Source of the DNA: Spirogloea muscicola
Lineage: Eukaryota; Streptophyta; Zygnematophyceae; Spirogloeales; Spirogloeaceae
NCBI GenBank assembly: GCA_009602725.1
Contig: WELB01000059.1
Coordinates: 105,490-161,079 of the forward strand
Length of the DNA stretch: 55,590 nt
Reading direction: 5' to 3'
Shown: positions 39,600 through 49,600 of the stretch, in pieces
How positions within the stretch are numbered: position 1 is the stretch's first letter
Layout: each line of letters begins with the position of its first letter
Translations under genes and position numbers: made by a program
Notes under the pieces: model-generated
The model's database searches: none
What the model was told of the DNA's origin: nothing
What the model saw: the letters and a program-made list of their open reading frames with translations, nothing else

Positions 39600-39870
39600 T
39601 CTCAGTAATCTCTAGTCAGCAAGTGCAGATCAGAACAACCAGAGGACGAAAAACGTCGCCCTGGCCGAACTAGGAGGAAGCACCCAAGGCGCGGCCTGCA
39701 TGGAAGTGGATGGCAAACGCCAATAACTGCTGCAGGGCGATGGCAAGCAGCATACTGTACACCCGAGCAAGCGACCCGGCTGCTTGGAAGCCGAGCTGCT
39801 CACATTGCTGCACTTGGCGGCGGAACACAGCCCGCAATGCAAGCTGCTGGAGTAGGTCGAGCCATCAAGT
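39600..39870 (-). mobile_element. Retroelement ORF C-terminal remnant
   Basis: The minus strand reads AAGSLARVYSMLLAIALQQL then AFAIHFHAGRALGAS, which aligns with AAGSLAQVYRMRLAISLQRS and ARALHLRAGRALAAA at 45640-45420. Downstream, SDLHLLTRDY is recognisable near 39635-39605. This is one more diverged copy of the same ORF tail. Confidence 0.55.
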
Positions 39871-40104
39871 CCTAAACGCGCCGTGGACGTCGAGCGTCGA
39901 GCGACGAGCCAGCGGGATGGTCTGCGTATTTCGTCACCTGGGCGCCTGTTGCTTGGCGGACTGCATAGCCTGCCTTCTCCGCCGCTTGTTGGGAGCTCCT
40001 AGAGTTCAAGCAGTCGGTGGTGAAAACGTCTGCCTTGATCCGGGGGGCCAGCTGGAAGGATGAAACAGCTCTTGCAATGTAAGGCTCCAGGCTCCAAATC
40101 TTCT

Positions 40105-40165
40105 TCCAATGCTAGGCAATGGCTGTGAGAGGCCGGCCCAATAGAGCGGACAAGATCAAGAATAG
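40105..40165 (+). repeat. Hairpin module, plus orientation
   Basis: GCAATGGCTGTGAGAGGCCG is followed by GCCCAATAGAGCGGACAAGA. This is the longer module type with a slightly mismatched stem. Confidence 0.65.
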
Positions 40166-40555
40166 GGGGATGACGTCTTCACCCACCCTCGGACCCCAGA
40201 CATTGCCTCTAGAGGACCTGCTGCTAGTTTTACCGCTGCAGCCCCATCCCATTGCCTCTTCCGCTTTACTTGCTCCGCCAGCAGCCCGGGCTTGGCAATC
40301 CGCCAGATCCATGACACCCCATACAGTGGCTGTGAGATATACACTGGACTATATCCAGGTCATGGCAGTCACATCCACGGCTCTTACTCGATGGATGGTT
40401 TGTCTAAATGTCTGAATGTCTTGGCTTACCAATGAGTGAGTGCTTGTGGCTACATAACCCTTCATAATTTGTATATAACACAGGAGGCATCTAGCCACAA
40501 TAGCGTGTGTCCCCAAGTGACACATCCTTACTGCCAGTCAAGTCAGTCAAGTCTG
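40166..40555. other. Spacer and 3' region of the transporter gene
   Basis: I see no gene. It must contain the 3' UTR of the minus-strand SLC35-type gene. Confidence 0.35.
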
Positions 40556-42773
40556 CTATGCATTTGCATGCTGACTTGAAGTATCATTGGCACAGTCCTG
40601 TGGGTTGACCTGATCTGCAGTCCGTACGTCCCTGGACTCCACATGAAAGCCCGCTTCTTGACCTAAGGTACAATTAGTGACAGGTGCATTGATGCCCAAA
40701 AATCCAGCTGTCACAATAACGGCTCCTGTGACATGAAGTAGTCCTGGCCACTGGACTTTGACAACACTGTCCGCAACCATTGCAAGAGGTATCTGCACTG
40801 CAAGCCCAGCAGTGGCTGCTGTAGGGGTCATTAGCAAGACTGCCCATGCCCACAGGTAGTCGCTCAACACATTGTCAAAAAGTCCTGCAGCACAGCCAAT
40901 GATTGCCCAGTCAGTAAGCTGACTTGTCACTGCTTATTGCCTGTTGAAGAGTCCCCTCAGCAATGTGCACTCAAGACCATCCACTTCAAGCCAAAGCATC
41001 ACCTTTGACAATGATCATCGTCCACTGCCAGGTTGAGAGACGGTGCAAAGGCTCCACCCCTGTGAGATGGAGAGCGAGCCCAACAGGCGCCAACAGAACT
41101 GCGTTAAATAGTCCCAGGTATCCAAAAAACAGTGCCATACTTAATGTCTCCTCTTCACCTGCATGGCTTCTTGCACCCCACACATCTTGGCTGTCTTCAG
41201 CAGATTTTGATGCCCCTGCAGTCACCCTGTCTTCGAGTGGAGAGGATGCCCCAAGGAGGGTATCATCCTCTGGCTGTTGAAGCTGTCCATCACCATCAAA
41301 GTCTACTGCCTTCTCTGAAAGTGTGTGCTTGATCAGAGCAGTGTACACTGCGTAGCACATGGCTGATATAAGACAGAGCACATCCCCCCAAAGGCTCCTG
41401 GCCATGCTCACTTGGTGTTGGTCCTTTTGGCTGGCGGGTGTGGCACTTGCATCTGCCAGGCTGACCACAGCTGTGCCCAGCATGCATAGGAAGACACTTG
41501 AGAGCTTGAGGCATGTGAATGGCTCCCTCAGAAATAGGACGGAGATGATGAGCGTGAACAGGCTTGCGGCACTGCTCAAGATGGTATTTGACTGCAAAAC
41601 AAAAGCATAGCACTGGTGGGTCAGAGCTGTACTTCTGGTCGAGGCAGTGACTAATTAGTAATATTGTAATGGGCAGAGACGTGCAAAGTAGACTGCTTCA
41701 TGAACAAGCTAAATTCAGCTGTGCTTAGTGCTCAGCCATGGGGAGTACGATAGTGCACAACGCGGCAGTGGCGATTGCTGGAGGCTGGATGGCTGTCTGT
41801 CTTTTGCTTTGCAACTATGTACACTTGCAATGAGCGCCTAGGAGCAGGCGGCTCACAGTAACTGTGGTCAAGCCCAGCGACACGTTAAACGTGAACTGGG
41901 CCATGAACCAGAATGGACACACAATCAAGCTTGCCCAGGCAGTTCTCCAACTTGACCTGCTTGACCCTCCCATGCGATGGCTGCCAGCAGGAGCCTCTGC
42001 TACAGCACTGCCTGAAGCTGCAGTGATGTCACCGAGTGATGCCATGCTCTGGCTTTGCACACACCCAGGTGAGACTTATAAATGTCAGGACATCAAATGC
42101 TCGCTCGCCCGGCTACTCGAGTATGGCTGAATCAATATTGGCATGCCTTACTCGAGCATTGGACTGAGTCATGTTCAGCAACACACTTGCCAAGTGTAAG
42201 CAGCGAGCTGACATAAGCTGCACAAGACCTCAGAAAGAATGCTGGAAAGAGAAGTGACAAAGCTTACCTTCTCATCGCGATCCTGCACAGGTATCCAGCT
42301 GGCAGAAGTTGCTGGGCTCCAAAAGGCCCACAGGCGGCCAAAAAAAATTTGACTGTCGCCATGCGCGAGCTTGAGCCACTGGCCCAGTTTCACGATCGGC
42401 AGAAATATGATGAATAAGGAGTTGCAAATGTATGACACGAAGAATGGCGCCACACCGCTGTCATCCCATGTGGTTCTGTTAGTTTCTATCAGAGAAGTTC
42501 GCACAGCAGCTCTCTGTGCTCCCAAGCCAGCTCCTCAGCCCTTGCCACGCCAACTGCGGTAGCCCAATCGTGGACCACCCAGGAAGAACCCGGGCTTCAC
42601 TCTCTCAGGCATGACGTGCGCACAATTGAGTAGAAGCCGGAGGTACTCGGGGGGCTTGGATGAGCTCACCTGCTCTCAACGGACTGGACGAGGAAGCTGG
42701 CGGCCACCCAGATGAGAGCGACAACGAAGACCAAGGCCATGCCCAGCAGCCAGTCCCGCTGGGAGGAAGGCAT
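40556..42773 (-). CDS. SLC35F5-like membrane transporter (drug/metabolite transporter superfamily)
   Basis: This is a multi-pass transporter of the EamA/SLC35F group; the substrate is not known. The ATG is at 42771-42773. Five exons are visible. Exon 1 (42670-42773) gives ALVFVVALIWVAASFLVQS. Exon 2 (about 42266-42460) gives VSYICNSLFIIFLPIVKLG. Exon 3 (about 41865-42057) gives CPFWFMAQFTFNVSLGLTTV. Exon 4 (about 41000-41590) gives SNTILSSAASLFTLIISVLF, GDVLCLISAMCYAVYTALIK and LGLFNAVLLAPVGLAL. Exon 5 (40556 to about 40890) gives LFDNVLSDYLWAWAVLLMTP. These match SLC35F5 proteins in order, and about ten membrane spans are expected. Oddities: exon 4 has a long acidic loop between two membrane spans, and that loop contains DFDGDGQLQQPE, a full EF-hand calcium-loop pattern (41268-41303). 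The tail after the last span is about 45 residues and hydrophilic. Confidence 0.9.
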
Positions 42774-43370
42774 GGCACCCCCGCAGAGAGAATGGCGCCG
42801 ACCGCCGTAACAGTTGCTACGACTGGGGAAAGGTACCGGAAGGCACCGCTACGCCGATGCGGAAGGTGCGTCCGCTTCACGTCAAGCCCAGAAACAGTGT
42901 CCGAGCCATGCCGTCAGAAGTCGGCGTCCCACTATACGAGGCTCTTTCTGGACTTTTGCTGGCTCTGGTGATGCCAGTGGTGGGCCGTGGTCATGGTCGT
43001 GAGCACGAAGCTGCCAAAGGCCTTGGACCGGACGGCCTAGGCACGATGACCCTGGCAACTCCGTCGCGCAGCTGGCTGCCTGTGGTCCGCGGCTACCGCA
43101 CCGGAGGCGGCCCACGACTCATGGAAACGGCGGCCACGGCCGTGGCCCTCGCGGGCCTCCGAAGACACAGGAGGACCGGATGATGCCAGGACGGGCACTG
43201 CCGGAGAGTCGCCACGAGAGGAGCCCAAGGCGAGGCGACGGGGCGGCGCGGCGCAGTGGGGGGACCGGCTTGCCTGGGGGCCGCCGCCGCGTGCCTCGTC
43301 AAACGGAAGCGGCGGCTGCTGGTATTGAGGGGCGCCTTGTGGTATCCTCGCCGGGTGCGTACAGGGGCTG
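42774..43370. other. GC-rich 5' flank of the transporter gene
   Basis: This is GC-rich sequence with frames open on both strands but no recognised family. It should hold the transporter 5' UTR and promoter. No hairpin module is seen until about 43380. Confidence 0.35.
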
Positions 43371-43374
43371 CAGA

Positions 43375-43780
43375 GAAGGGGGGGCTCGCCCATTGAGGAT
43401 AGGGGCTGGAGAAGCCAGCCCAAAAAAGTATGAACAAAGTACGAGAAGGGGGGGGGAGTGAAGGAGGAAGGAAAAGCGCGGCCGAATTGACTGGTGGCTG
43501 GGGGAAGCCAGCCCTTTCTTCCAAAAGGAATGGACAAGGTCAAGAGGAGCCGAATGGCGCAGAAAGCAGGGGACTAAGTACTAAGACGGAAGGCGCGGTT
43601 TGGATGAAAAGAAAGGAAATGGAGTGTGTGTGTAGAGTGATGGAAGGGCCTGAGTGGCCAAGTACAAGGAAACAGCTCACCAATTCACGGTAATGGCTGT
43701 GAGAGGCCAGCCCAAAGCCCTGTACAAGGTCTGAAGAAGGGCTCGCCCATTGAGGATAGGTCTGAAGGGGTCGGATGGCG
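43375..43780 (+). repeat. Hairpin modules, plus orientation
   Basis: The copy at 43380-43450 has GGGCTGG (43403-43409) pairing with CCAGCCC (43415-43421), then AAAAAAGTATGAACAAAGTA. Others lie near 43490-43560 (GGCTGGGGGAAGCCAGCCC, GGACAAGGTC), and 43690-43770, where a long-type copy runs into half of a short-type copy. Confidence 0.75.
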
Positions 43781-43849
43781 GAGGATACTGTTCTACTTTG
43801 TGCAAGGCAGTACAAGGCAAGCACATCGACAAATGTACATCACCTGCTG

Positions 43850-44165
43850 CTAAGCTGACCAGCTCAGTAACTACCAGTCAGCACATAGAGGTCGATATCT
43901 GATGCCCGAAGGCCATCGACAAGCCCTTGTGCCACCAGCTACCGCTCGACCAGCTTTCTGGTGCAAAGCATAAGCCTGAGCTCACTGCAAACAGGCTGAC
44001 ACACGAAGTCGCAAAAACGACAGAGAGGCTGCCGGCATGCCCACCTCGGCTGGAAGCAAGTCCTCAAGTAGTGCATATCTTAGACTTGCGATGTTCTCAA
44101 GTAGGTTCTGAAATCGAGGACTTATGCAGCCAAAGGTGTAAAATTGTGGCTGGTAGGAGGACGAT
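43850..44165 (-). mobile_element. Retroelement remnant (LENIAS type)
   Basis: The reverse complement matches 5500-5820 over most of its length. The minus strand contains QNLLENIASLRYALLEDLLP near 44110-44050, and near 43900-43865 a frame ending DLYVLTGSY-stop. It is the better of the two long copies of this type but is broken. Confidence 0.5.
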
Positions 44166-44214
44166 ACAAGAGGAGGGCTGTGAGAGGAGGGCGGCAGAGG
44201 GGCTTGAGGAGAGA

Positions 44215-44405
44215 GAAGGCGCGCGGTGCGCATGAAATGAAATGGTGGCCAAATTAGCCAATACACCGTTCAGGCAAAAGCTGGTGCATACAGTGAGGCT
44301 AATGACGAAGCCCTATGCTAAGGTGGCTAAGGTAACAGTGTGACGTTACACTCACTGGTGAGCCCCAGGACTGGAAGCGGCTCTTCTAGCAGAAAGAAGC
44401 TTCCA
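44215..44405 (-). mobile_element. Retroelement 3'-end repeat
   Basis: GGCGCGCGGTGCGCATGAAA begins the block, followed by ATGGTGGCCAAATTAGCCAA. The order of pieces matches the 3' end at 45722 but with many differences, so this copy is older. Confidence 0.5.
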
Positions 44406-44462
44406 AAGACAGCGGGGGGAAAGCCCAGGACGAACCCTCAACCTTCCGGCCTACCCAAGAAG

Positions 44463-44530
44463 AAGGTGCTCGCCCATTGAGAAGAGGGGCTGGCAAAGCC
44501 AACCCAAAAAGAATGGACAATGTTCAAAGC
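44463..44530 (+). repeat. Hairpin module, plus orientation
   Basis: GCTCGCCCATTGAGAAGAGG then GGCTGGCAAAGCCAACCC and AAAAAGAATGGACAATGTTC. The stem has one mismatch. Confidence 0.7.
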
Positions 44531-44662
44531 CAAAGAAAGAGGTGCTGAAAAAGGACTACACTACAAAGTGCAAGATGGTGCAGAGGGAGATGCAGATGGC
44601 TGCTCAGTATCCACGTGTGAGCAACAGCAGATCAGAGTAAAGAAGAAGGGGTCGCCCATAGA

Positions 44663-44697
44663 CCGGAAGCCGGAAGCCGGAAGCCGGAAGCCGGAAG
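44663..44697. repeat. Five tandem CCGGAAG units
   Basis: Five exact head-to-tail copies of a seven-base unit lie between a hairpin module and the CACTCAGTAACC tail piece. Confidence 0.95.
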
Positions 44698-44734
44698 CAC
44701 TAAGAAAAACAAGCACAAGAAGAAACTAAGCAGC

Positions 44735-45315
44735 TACGAAGCACTCAGTAACCTCTGCTAAGCAGCCTCAGGTCAGAGAAACTTGGCTCCTGGAAGCGGG
44801 TCCCCTGGCCTGGGCTCCAAGCCCCTCCAAGCCCCTCCACGCTCCTCAGTCAACTCTTTTCGGGCTGGCTTTTCACAGCCCTTGCCCCCATCGGGAGAGC
44901 CACTTCTTCTCTCCAAGGAAAGCGCGGCCAAGTTGACTGGAGGCTGTGAGAGGCCAGCCCAAAGGAATAATGGACAAGGTCTGAAGGAGCCGGATGGTGC
45001 GGAAAGCAAGGTACAAAGTGCTAAGACGGCGAAGGCGTAGCGGCCCTCCCAGCGGGCGAGGGCCGCGAAGAGCCAGCCCACAGAAAGAGAGATGTGGCAC
45101 TCCCAGTTAAGGCAAGGGCTGCGAAAAGCCAGCCCAAACAGAATTGACAAAGGTTCGGAGGGTCCTACAAGCGTGTAGCAGCTACATAGCTACAAAGGGG
45201 TCGGAAGATGCCATGTCAGCACAGGGGGAGAAAGAAAGGGCTCGCCCAGTGAGGAGAGGGGCTGGACAAGCCAGCCCAAAAAAGAATGAACAAAGTACGA
45301 GTAGGGGTCCAGGGG
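44735..45315 (+). repeat. Hairpin modules with retroelement tail piece
   Basis: 44740-44790 carries CTCAGTAACCTCTGCTAAGC, the tail piece also seen at 23695 and 45365. Hairpins follow: a minus copy near 44845-44915 (GGGCTGGCTTTTCACAGCCC), then plus copies near 44940-45010, 45055-45095, 45110-45165 and 45235-45310. The last has GGGCTGG 45259-45265 and CCAGCCC 45271-45277, then AAAAAAGAATGAACAAAGTA. Confidence 0.75.
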
Positions 45316-45359
45316 AAGCGCTAAGGAAAGCAAGCACAAAACGAAGCATAGCTGCTACG

Positions 45360-45695
45360 AATCACTCAGTAACCCCTGCTAAGCAGCCGCAGATCAGAGA
45401 GGCTAGGTGCCTGGAAGGGGGTCCCCTGGCCAGAGCCAGAGGCAGCGGCGAGTGCGCGGCCGGCACGAAGGTGTAGTGCGCGGGCCATAGACCGCTGCAG
45501 CGAGATGGCCAGGCGCATACGGTAGACTTGCGCTAGCGACCCAGCTGCAGGGAAGTCCACCGGCTCCCCATGGAAGCGACGGGCGATGGCGTGGCGGGCG
45601 AGCTGGTTGAGCAACTCGAGCCACCATGGGAGGATGGATCACTCAGTAGTCACGAGTGAGGAGCCTCAGATCCGACAGACTAGCTGCCGGGAAAC
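45360..45695 (-). mobile_element. Retroelement ORF C-terminal remnant
   Basis: The minus strand reads LNQLARHAIARRFHGEPVDF, AAGSLAQVYRMRLAISLQRS and ARALHLRAGRALAAASG, then ends SLSDLRLLSRGY-stop at about 45367. A second tail (SLSDLRLLTRDY-stop) sits directly upstream at 45690-45650, so two tails are nested or tandem. This is one of the clearest copies of the ORF end. Function is inferred only from its link with the reverse-transcriptase-like segment at 45722-46095. Confidence 0.6.
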
Positions 45696-45721
45696 TATCC
45701 ACAGAAAGAGAGTGGCTCACA

Positions 45722-46095
45722 GAGAGAGAAGGCGCGCGGGGCGCATGAATTGAAAGGGAGGCCAATTCAAGCCAATACATTGTTCAGGCAGAGTCGAGTG
45801 CAGACTAAACAATGCTACATATTACGGAGACCTAATCTAAGGTACCTAAGATGACATTAGTACCCACGGGTGAGCACAAACAAATCTGACAAGCTAACTT
45901 GGGGAGCTGGAGCGCCGCCACGAACAGGCGAGCCAGTGGACGGCACCCAAGGCCGCCTATGCTGGTAGGAAGGGTACACTGGAGGATGGCAGCCGGCGTG
46001 GCGGACAAATTGGGATGGTCCACCAGGCCGTGAAGAGCCTGTTGGAGTCTGGAGTCCACGGTAGAGTAGATGGCGTTTAGTGCCGTGGTGGGGGG
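45722..46095 (-). mobile_element. Non-LTR retrotransposon-like (LINE) 3' fragment
   Basis: The minus strand reads IYSTVDSRLQQALHGLVDHP, then ILQCTLPTSIGGLGCRPLAR, and ends SLSDLFVLTRGY-stop followed by a 3' UTR of about 150 bases. The LP..GGLG.R..A pattern is typical of the region after the reverse-transcriptase domain in many non-LTR retrotransposons; that is my basis for the family, and it is tentative. The catalytic reverse-transcriptase core is not present, so the copy is 5'-truncated. Its last 200 bases are nearly identical to 24882-25078. Confidence 0.6.
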
Positions 46096-46104
46096 TACAA
46101 ACAG

Positions 46105-46390
46105 AAAGAAGGAGAAAGTGCTCGCCCATTGAGGATAGGGGCTGGAAAAGCCAGCCCAAAAAAGAATGAACAAAGTTGCTCACAGAAAGAGAGAGAAGGC
46201 GCGCGGGGCGCATGAAATGAAAGAGAGGCCAATTCAAGCCAATACATTGTTCAGGCAGAGTCGGCAGACAGAAAGGGATGGACAAGGTCCGGCGGGATGG
46301 GGTCGCAGCGTTAGCAGCGTGCGCGGCGGCGATGCAGCAGAAGGCGCGCGGTGCGCATGAGATGGAAGGGTGGCCGAACCAAGCCAAGCC
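46105..46390 (+). repeat. Hairpin module and two pieces of the retroelement 3' end
   Basis: The module at 46110-46177 has the best stem in the window: GGGCTGG (46139-46145), loop AAAAG, CCAGCCC (46151-46157), then AAAAAAGAATGAACAAAGTT. It is followed by the 3'-end block GCGCGCGGGGCGCATGAAAT at about 46199 and a second shorter one at about 46342. Confidence 0.75.
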
Positions 46391-46656
46391 AGTAACTGTG
46401 GGGGGAAAGGGCAGGGCTGGCTGCCCAAGCGGGCGGCGGGCGCCATCGGCCCGGGTAGGTGGCGGCCCGCGCGGCCGGCGTGGGCGCCAGGGTGGAGGAG
46501 GCCCCCCGGCCCCCAGCGCAAAGCGCCTGGCCCGAGACGGCCGCCGCCTCTTCCCCTNCTGCCGCTGCAGCGCCTCGCTGCAGGCGCGCTTCCGGCTGCT
46601 GCCCCTGCGCGACCTCCGCGCGGGCCTGAGGCCGCCGCCGGGCGTCGCATGCCAGC
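46391..46656. promoter_or_regulatory. GC island before the RhoGAP start
   Basis: This GC-rich sequence with one ambiguous base at 46558 should hold the 5' UTR and core promoter of the RhoGAP gene. I see no element I can name. Confidence 0.35.
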
Positions 46657-49600
46657 ATGTCCAACGCTGCGGCCAAGGAGCGGCCTCGGGGGAGGAGCCA
46701 GGGGGTGAGCATCACATATGCCCTCGGCCTGGGGCCCGGCCTGCAGAGTAGCATCGCAAGTCGCCACCTGCGGTGGCAAGCTTGCCACCGTGCTCGTCAC
46801 CCCTAGCGACCTGCAAGGACCACTCGGCGCACTCGAGGTGCCCGTGTGGTCTGTCGCTGCTCTGCTTCTGCGCCGCCATGGCTGCGGCAGGCGCTCTGCA
46901 CGACTAGGCGATCCCACATTCCAACTGGTATCCTGTGTTTAAGTAGTCGGATGGTTCAGGCTTGGTCCGTGAATGAGTGCATGGAGTGTGCCAGAGACCG
47001 ATGAATGCGGGATAATGTATACATGCGAGGTCCTTGGAAGGTCAAACAAGTGCCTTTCACGCCTAAAGGGTGCTCTGTCACACGGGATAGCGACTTCAGA
47101 CCCATGATAGATAGCTTCTCCGGCGTCACTATCTCGTGCTGAATGAGGAAAGTGGTTCAACTTGTTGTAATAACTTTCTACTTTTCTTGACGACTGGCTT
47201 TTGTCCTTGACAAACGTGACGCAGATATACAAGAGCGGTCACCTTCTCATATCATCCAAAGGTAGCGTCCTGCCAACCTGCTGATTGCTCTGCATGCCAA
47301 CTTTGGCCGAGGAAGGCCTACAGTCAGCTCTCAGATCGTCTGTGACGAGCAATACTAGCAAGCAGGCAGGGTCTTTGCCAGGATTCTAGGGTACAGTCTG
47401 TACTATGGTCTTTGCAACCAGGTTGTGAGGTTGTGAGGGTTCCTTCTTCATTCTCGACAGGTTCAACACTCAGTTACTTACAGCAACTTTCAAAGGTTGT
47501 GAAGGAGGCAAACTTGCCCAACTTGCATTCCAAAGGCTAAAGTTGGTTTGTTTGTGTAGGCCTTGGCTGGAAGTCTTGGAAGCGCAGATGGTTCCTACTC
47601 ACACGTACATCCTTGGTGTTCTTCAAGGCTGAACAGGTAAGGAGCTAAGTTTCTGCTTATCTGGACACTGCAATTGAGTAACCTACTCCATTAACCAATC
47701 TGAGAGACGTCACCATCTGATCCTCTCTGAGACCTTTGTATTCAGCTGTTGCGGAGTAATACGTTGACCCAGAACTGAGGATTTGGGCTGACCTGGGACT
47801 GCTCGTATTCAATTACAGCAGCAGTTCGTTTCATGAGAGCTCATGAAACGAACATTGACAAGGCTGCCTTGTGTGATTGTGACAGCCTCAGAAGGGCTCT
47901 GTTGATGCTTCAATGGCCCTCGGTGGTATTGACCTCAACAACTCTGGAAGGTGAGTGTATGTCAGGCTGCTTGCTCAGCAACCTCAATAATCGAAAGGTT
48001 ATCAATGTTTGCCTAGTCCATATTTCTGTAGTTGTCCTAATTTCCTGGCTCTCGAGGAAACTACCATGTAGTCGTCAGACTGTGAGTGGCATAGTGTAAT
48101 TTGTCCTTCGGGGTGCTCTGGGAGATTGCCTAATGTGTTGGTGGGACGTTTGAGAGTATATCCCGTTTGTATCAATCAGGTGGGCTGGTGCTGGCCTAGA
48201 TCGTAGTTAAAACATGGGCACATTGCCGCTCTCACATTGTACTTTTCTGTACTTGTCTGTAGCGTGCATGTGAGGGCTGACAAGAAGCTTATGACTGTGC
48301 TATTCCCTGACGGACGAGCATTCACTCTGAAGGTAGGATGATCTCCGCAGTTTCTCTACTGTCAAGCAGATAACTGCACTGACCTGTCTCTGTCATGAAA
48401 GCTTGCATACCCTTGGATAATCTCTGCATGCAATAAAGTGAAAGTGATGCAAGATTTGATGATACTTGTGTAGATGAGCATTGACTCAACTTCATCTAGA
48501 TTAGCAACAAGCAACAAAACGGTTGGGTAGGGATTCTTTTCAGGCTGTCTTGATATTGCTGATCCTAATGATTATGATGCAGGCAGAGAGTGGTGAAGAA
48601 CTTGAAGAATGGCAGCAGGCACTGGAGGCAGCTCTAGCAGCTGCTCCAAGTGCAGCTCTGTCTGCAGAGTCTGATGCATACCTGCAGGGTCCTGGAGAAA
48701 ATATTGACGTACTAGAGTATGGTGGAGCAGCAGCTTTGCAGGACTCAGGTTAGCATGTCCAAGCTTGTACACTGCATGGGACACTTGATTGCCTGGTTGC
48801 GCAGCGGCAGCTACAGTGCTTCAATACTGATCCTGATTAGCACAAAGAGCTGAGCTCATTCAAATAATTTATTGTGCTAGAAATGTGCTCCAACCTCTGC
48901 TTCGCAGTCACTGAGGTCATGCTTAAGATCGCTGCTCGTGATGGTGCAAGTTTGACTCTGTGGAGAGAAGCCATAACACCTCCAAAAGCAGCTCCTTTAC
49001 TTCACTGCAGGCGGACTGGTACTCCATAGCCGGAAACCGTTGAAGTCCTTGGTAGTCGGCCGTCCTATCCTCCTGGCCTTAGAGGAGATTGATGGGTCTC
49101 CATCCTTCCTGGAGAAAGCCCTCACATTTGTGGAGCAGCATGGTGGGTGGCCACAAGAGAGATTGAGCAGCACAGGTCATGTGTTTGTAAGCTTTTCTAG
49201 TGTTCTGATGGTCGGTACAACGTGTGAGGTATTACCACGTCAGGACACATTGTCTCATAGCAAGCTTTGGATGGCCTAGCAGATGATGAGCATAATTTGC
49301 CCTTTGCTTGCTGTGTGCAGGTCTCTTGATTGAAGGAATCCTTCGAGAGTCTGCTGATGTTGAGGATGTTGAGAGACGAGTCCGAGAGTATGAGCAAGGT
49401 GAAGTATGTTGACTTGCTGTATGCTTGGGGCACTCAATCACGTAGAAAGTCTGCATTCAAGAAGTGTTCTTAGCAATGAGGTTGTAGTGCTGTAAAATCA
49501 TTGATGATTTCCTCAAACAAGTGGGAATGAAACAAGGAGAATGCAGATACTTGTCAATACTGGTACGTGATGTGGGAAAGATGACAATGACAACACAATG

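Noticed and set aside
42840-43180. A plus-strand ORF beginning near 42857
   Set aside because: It is in the GC-rich 5' flank of the transporter gene, with no similarity to a known family and equally open frames on the other strand.
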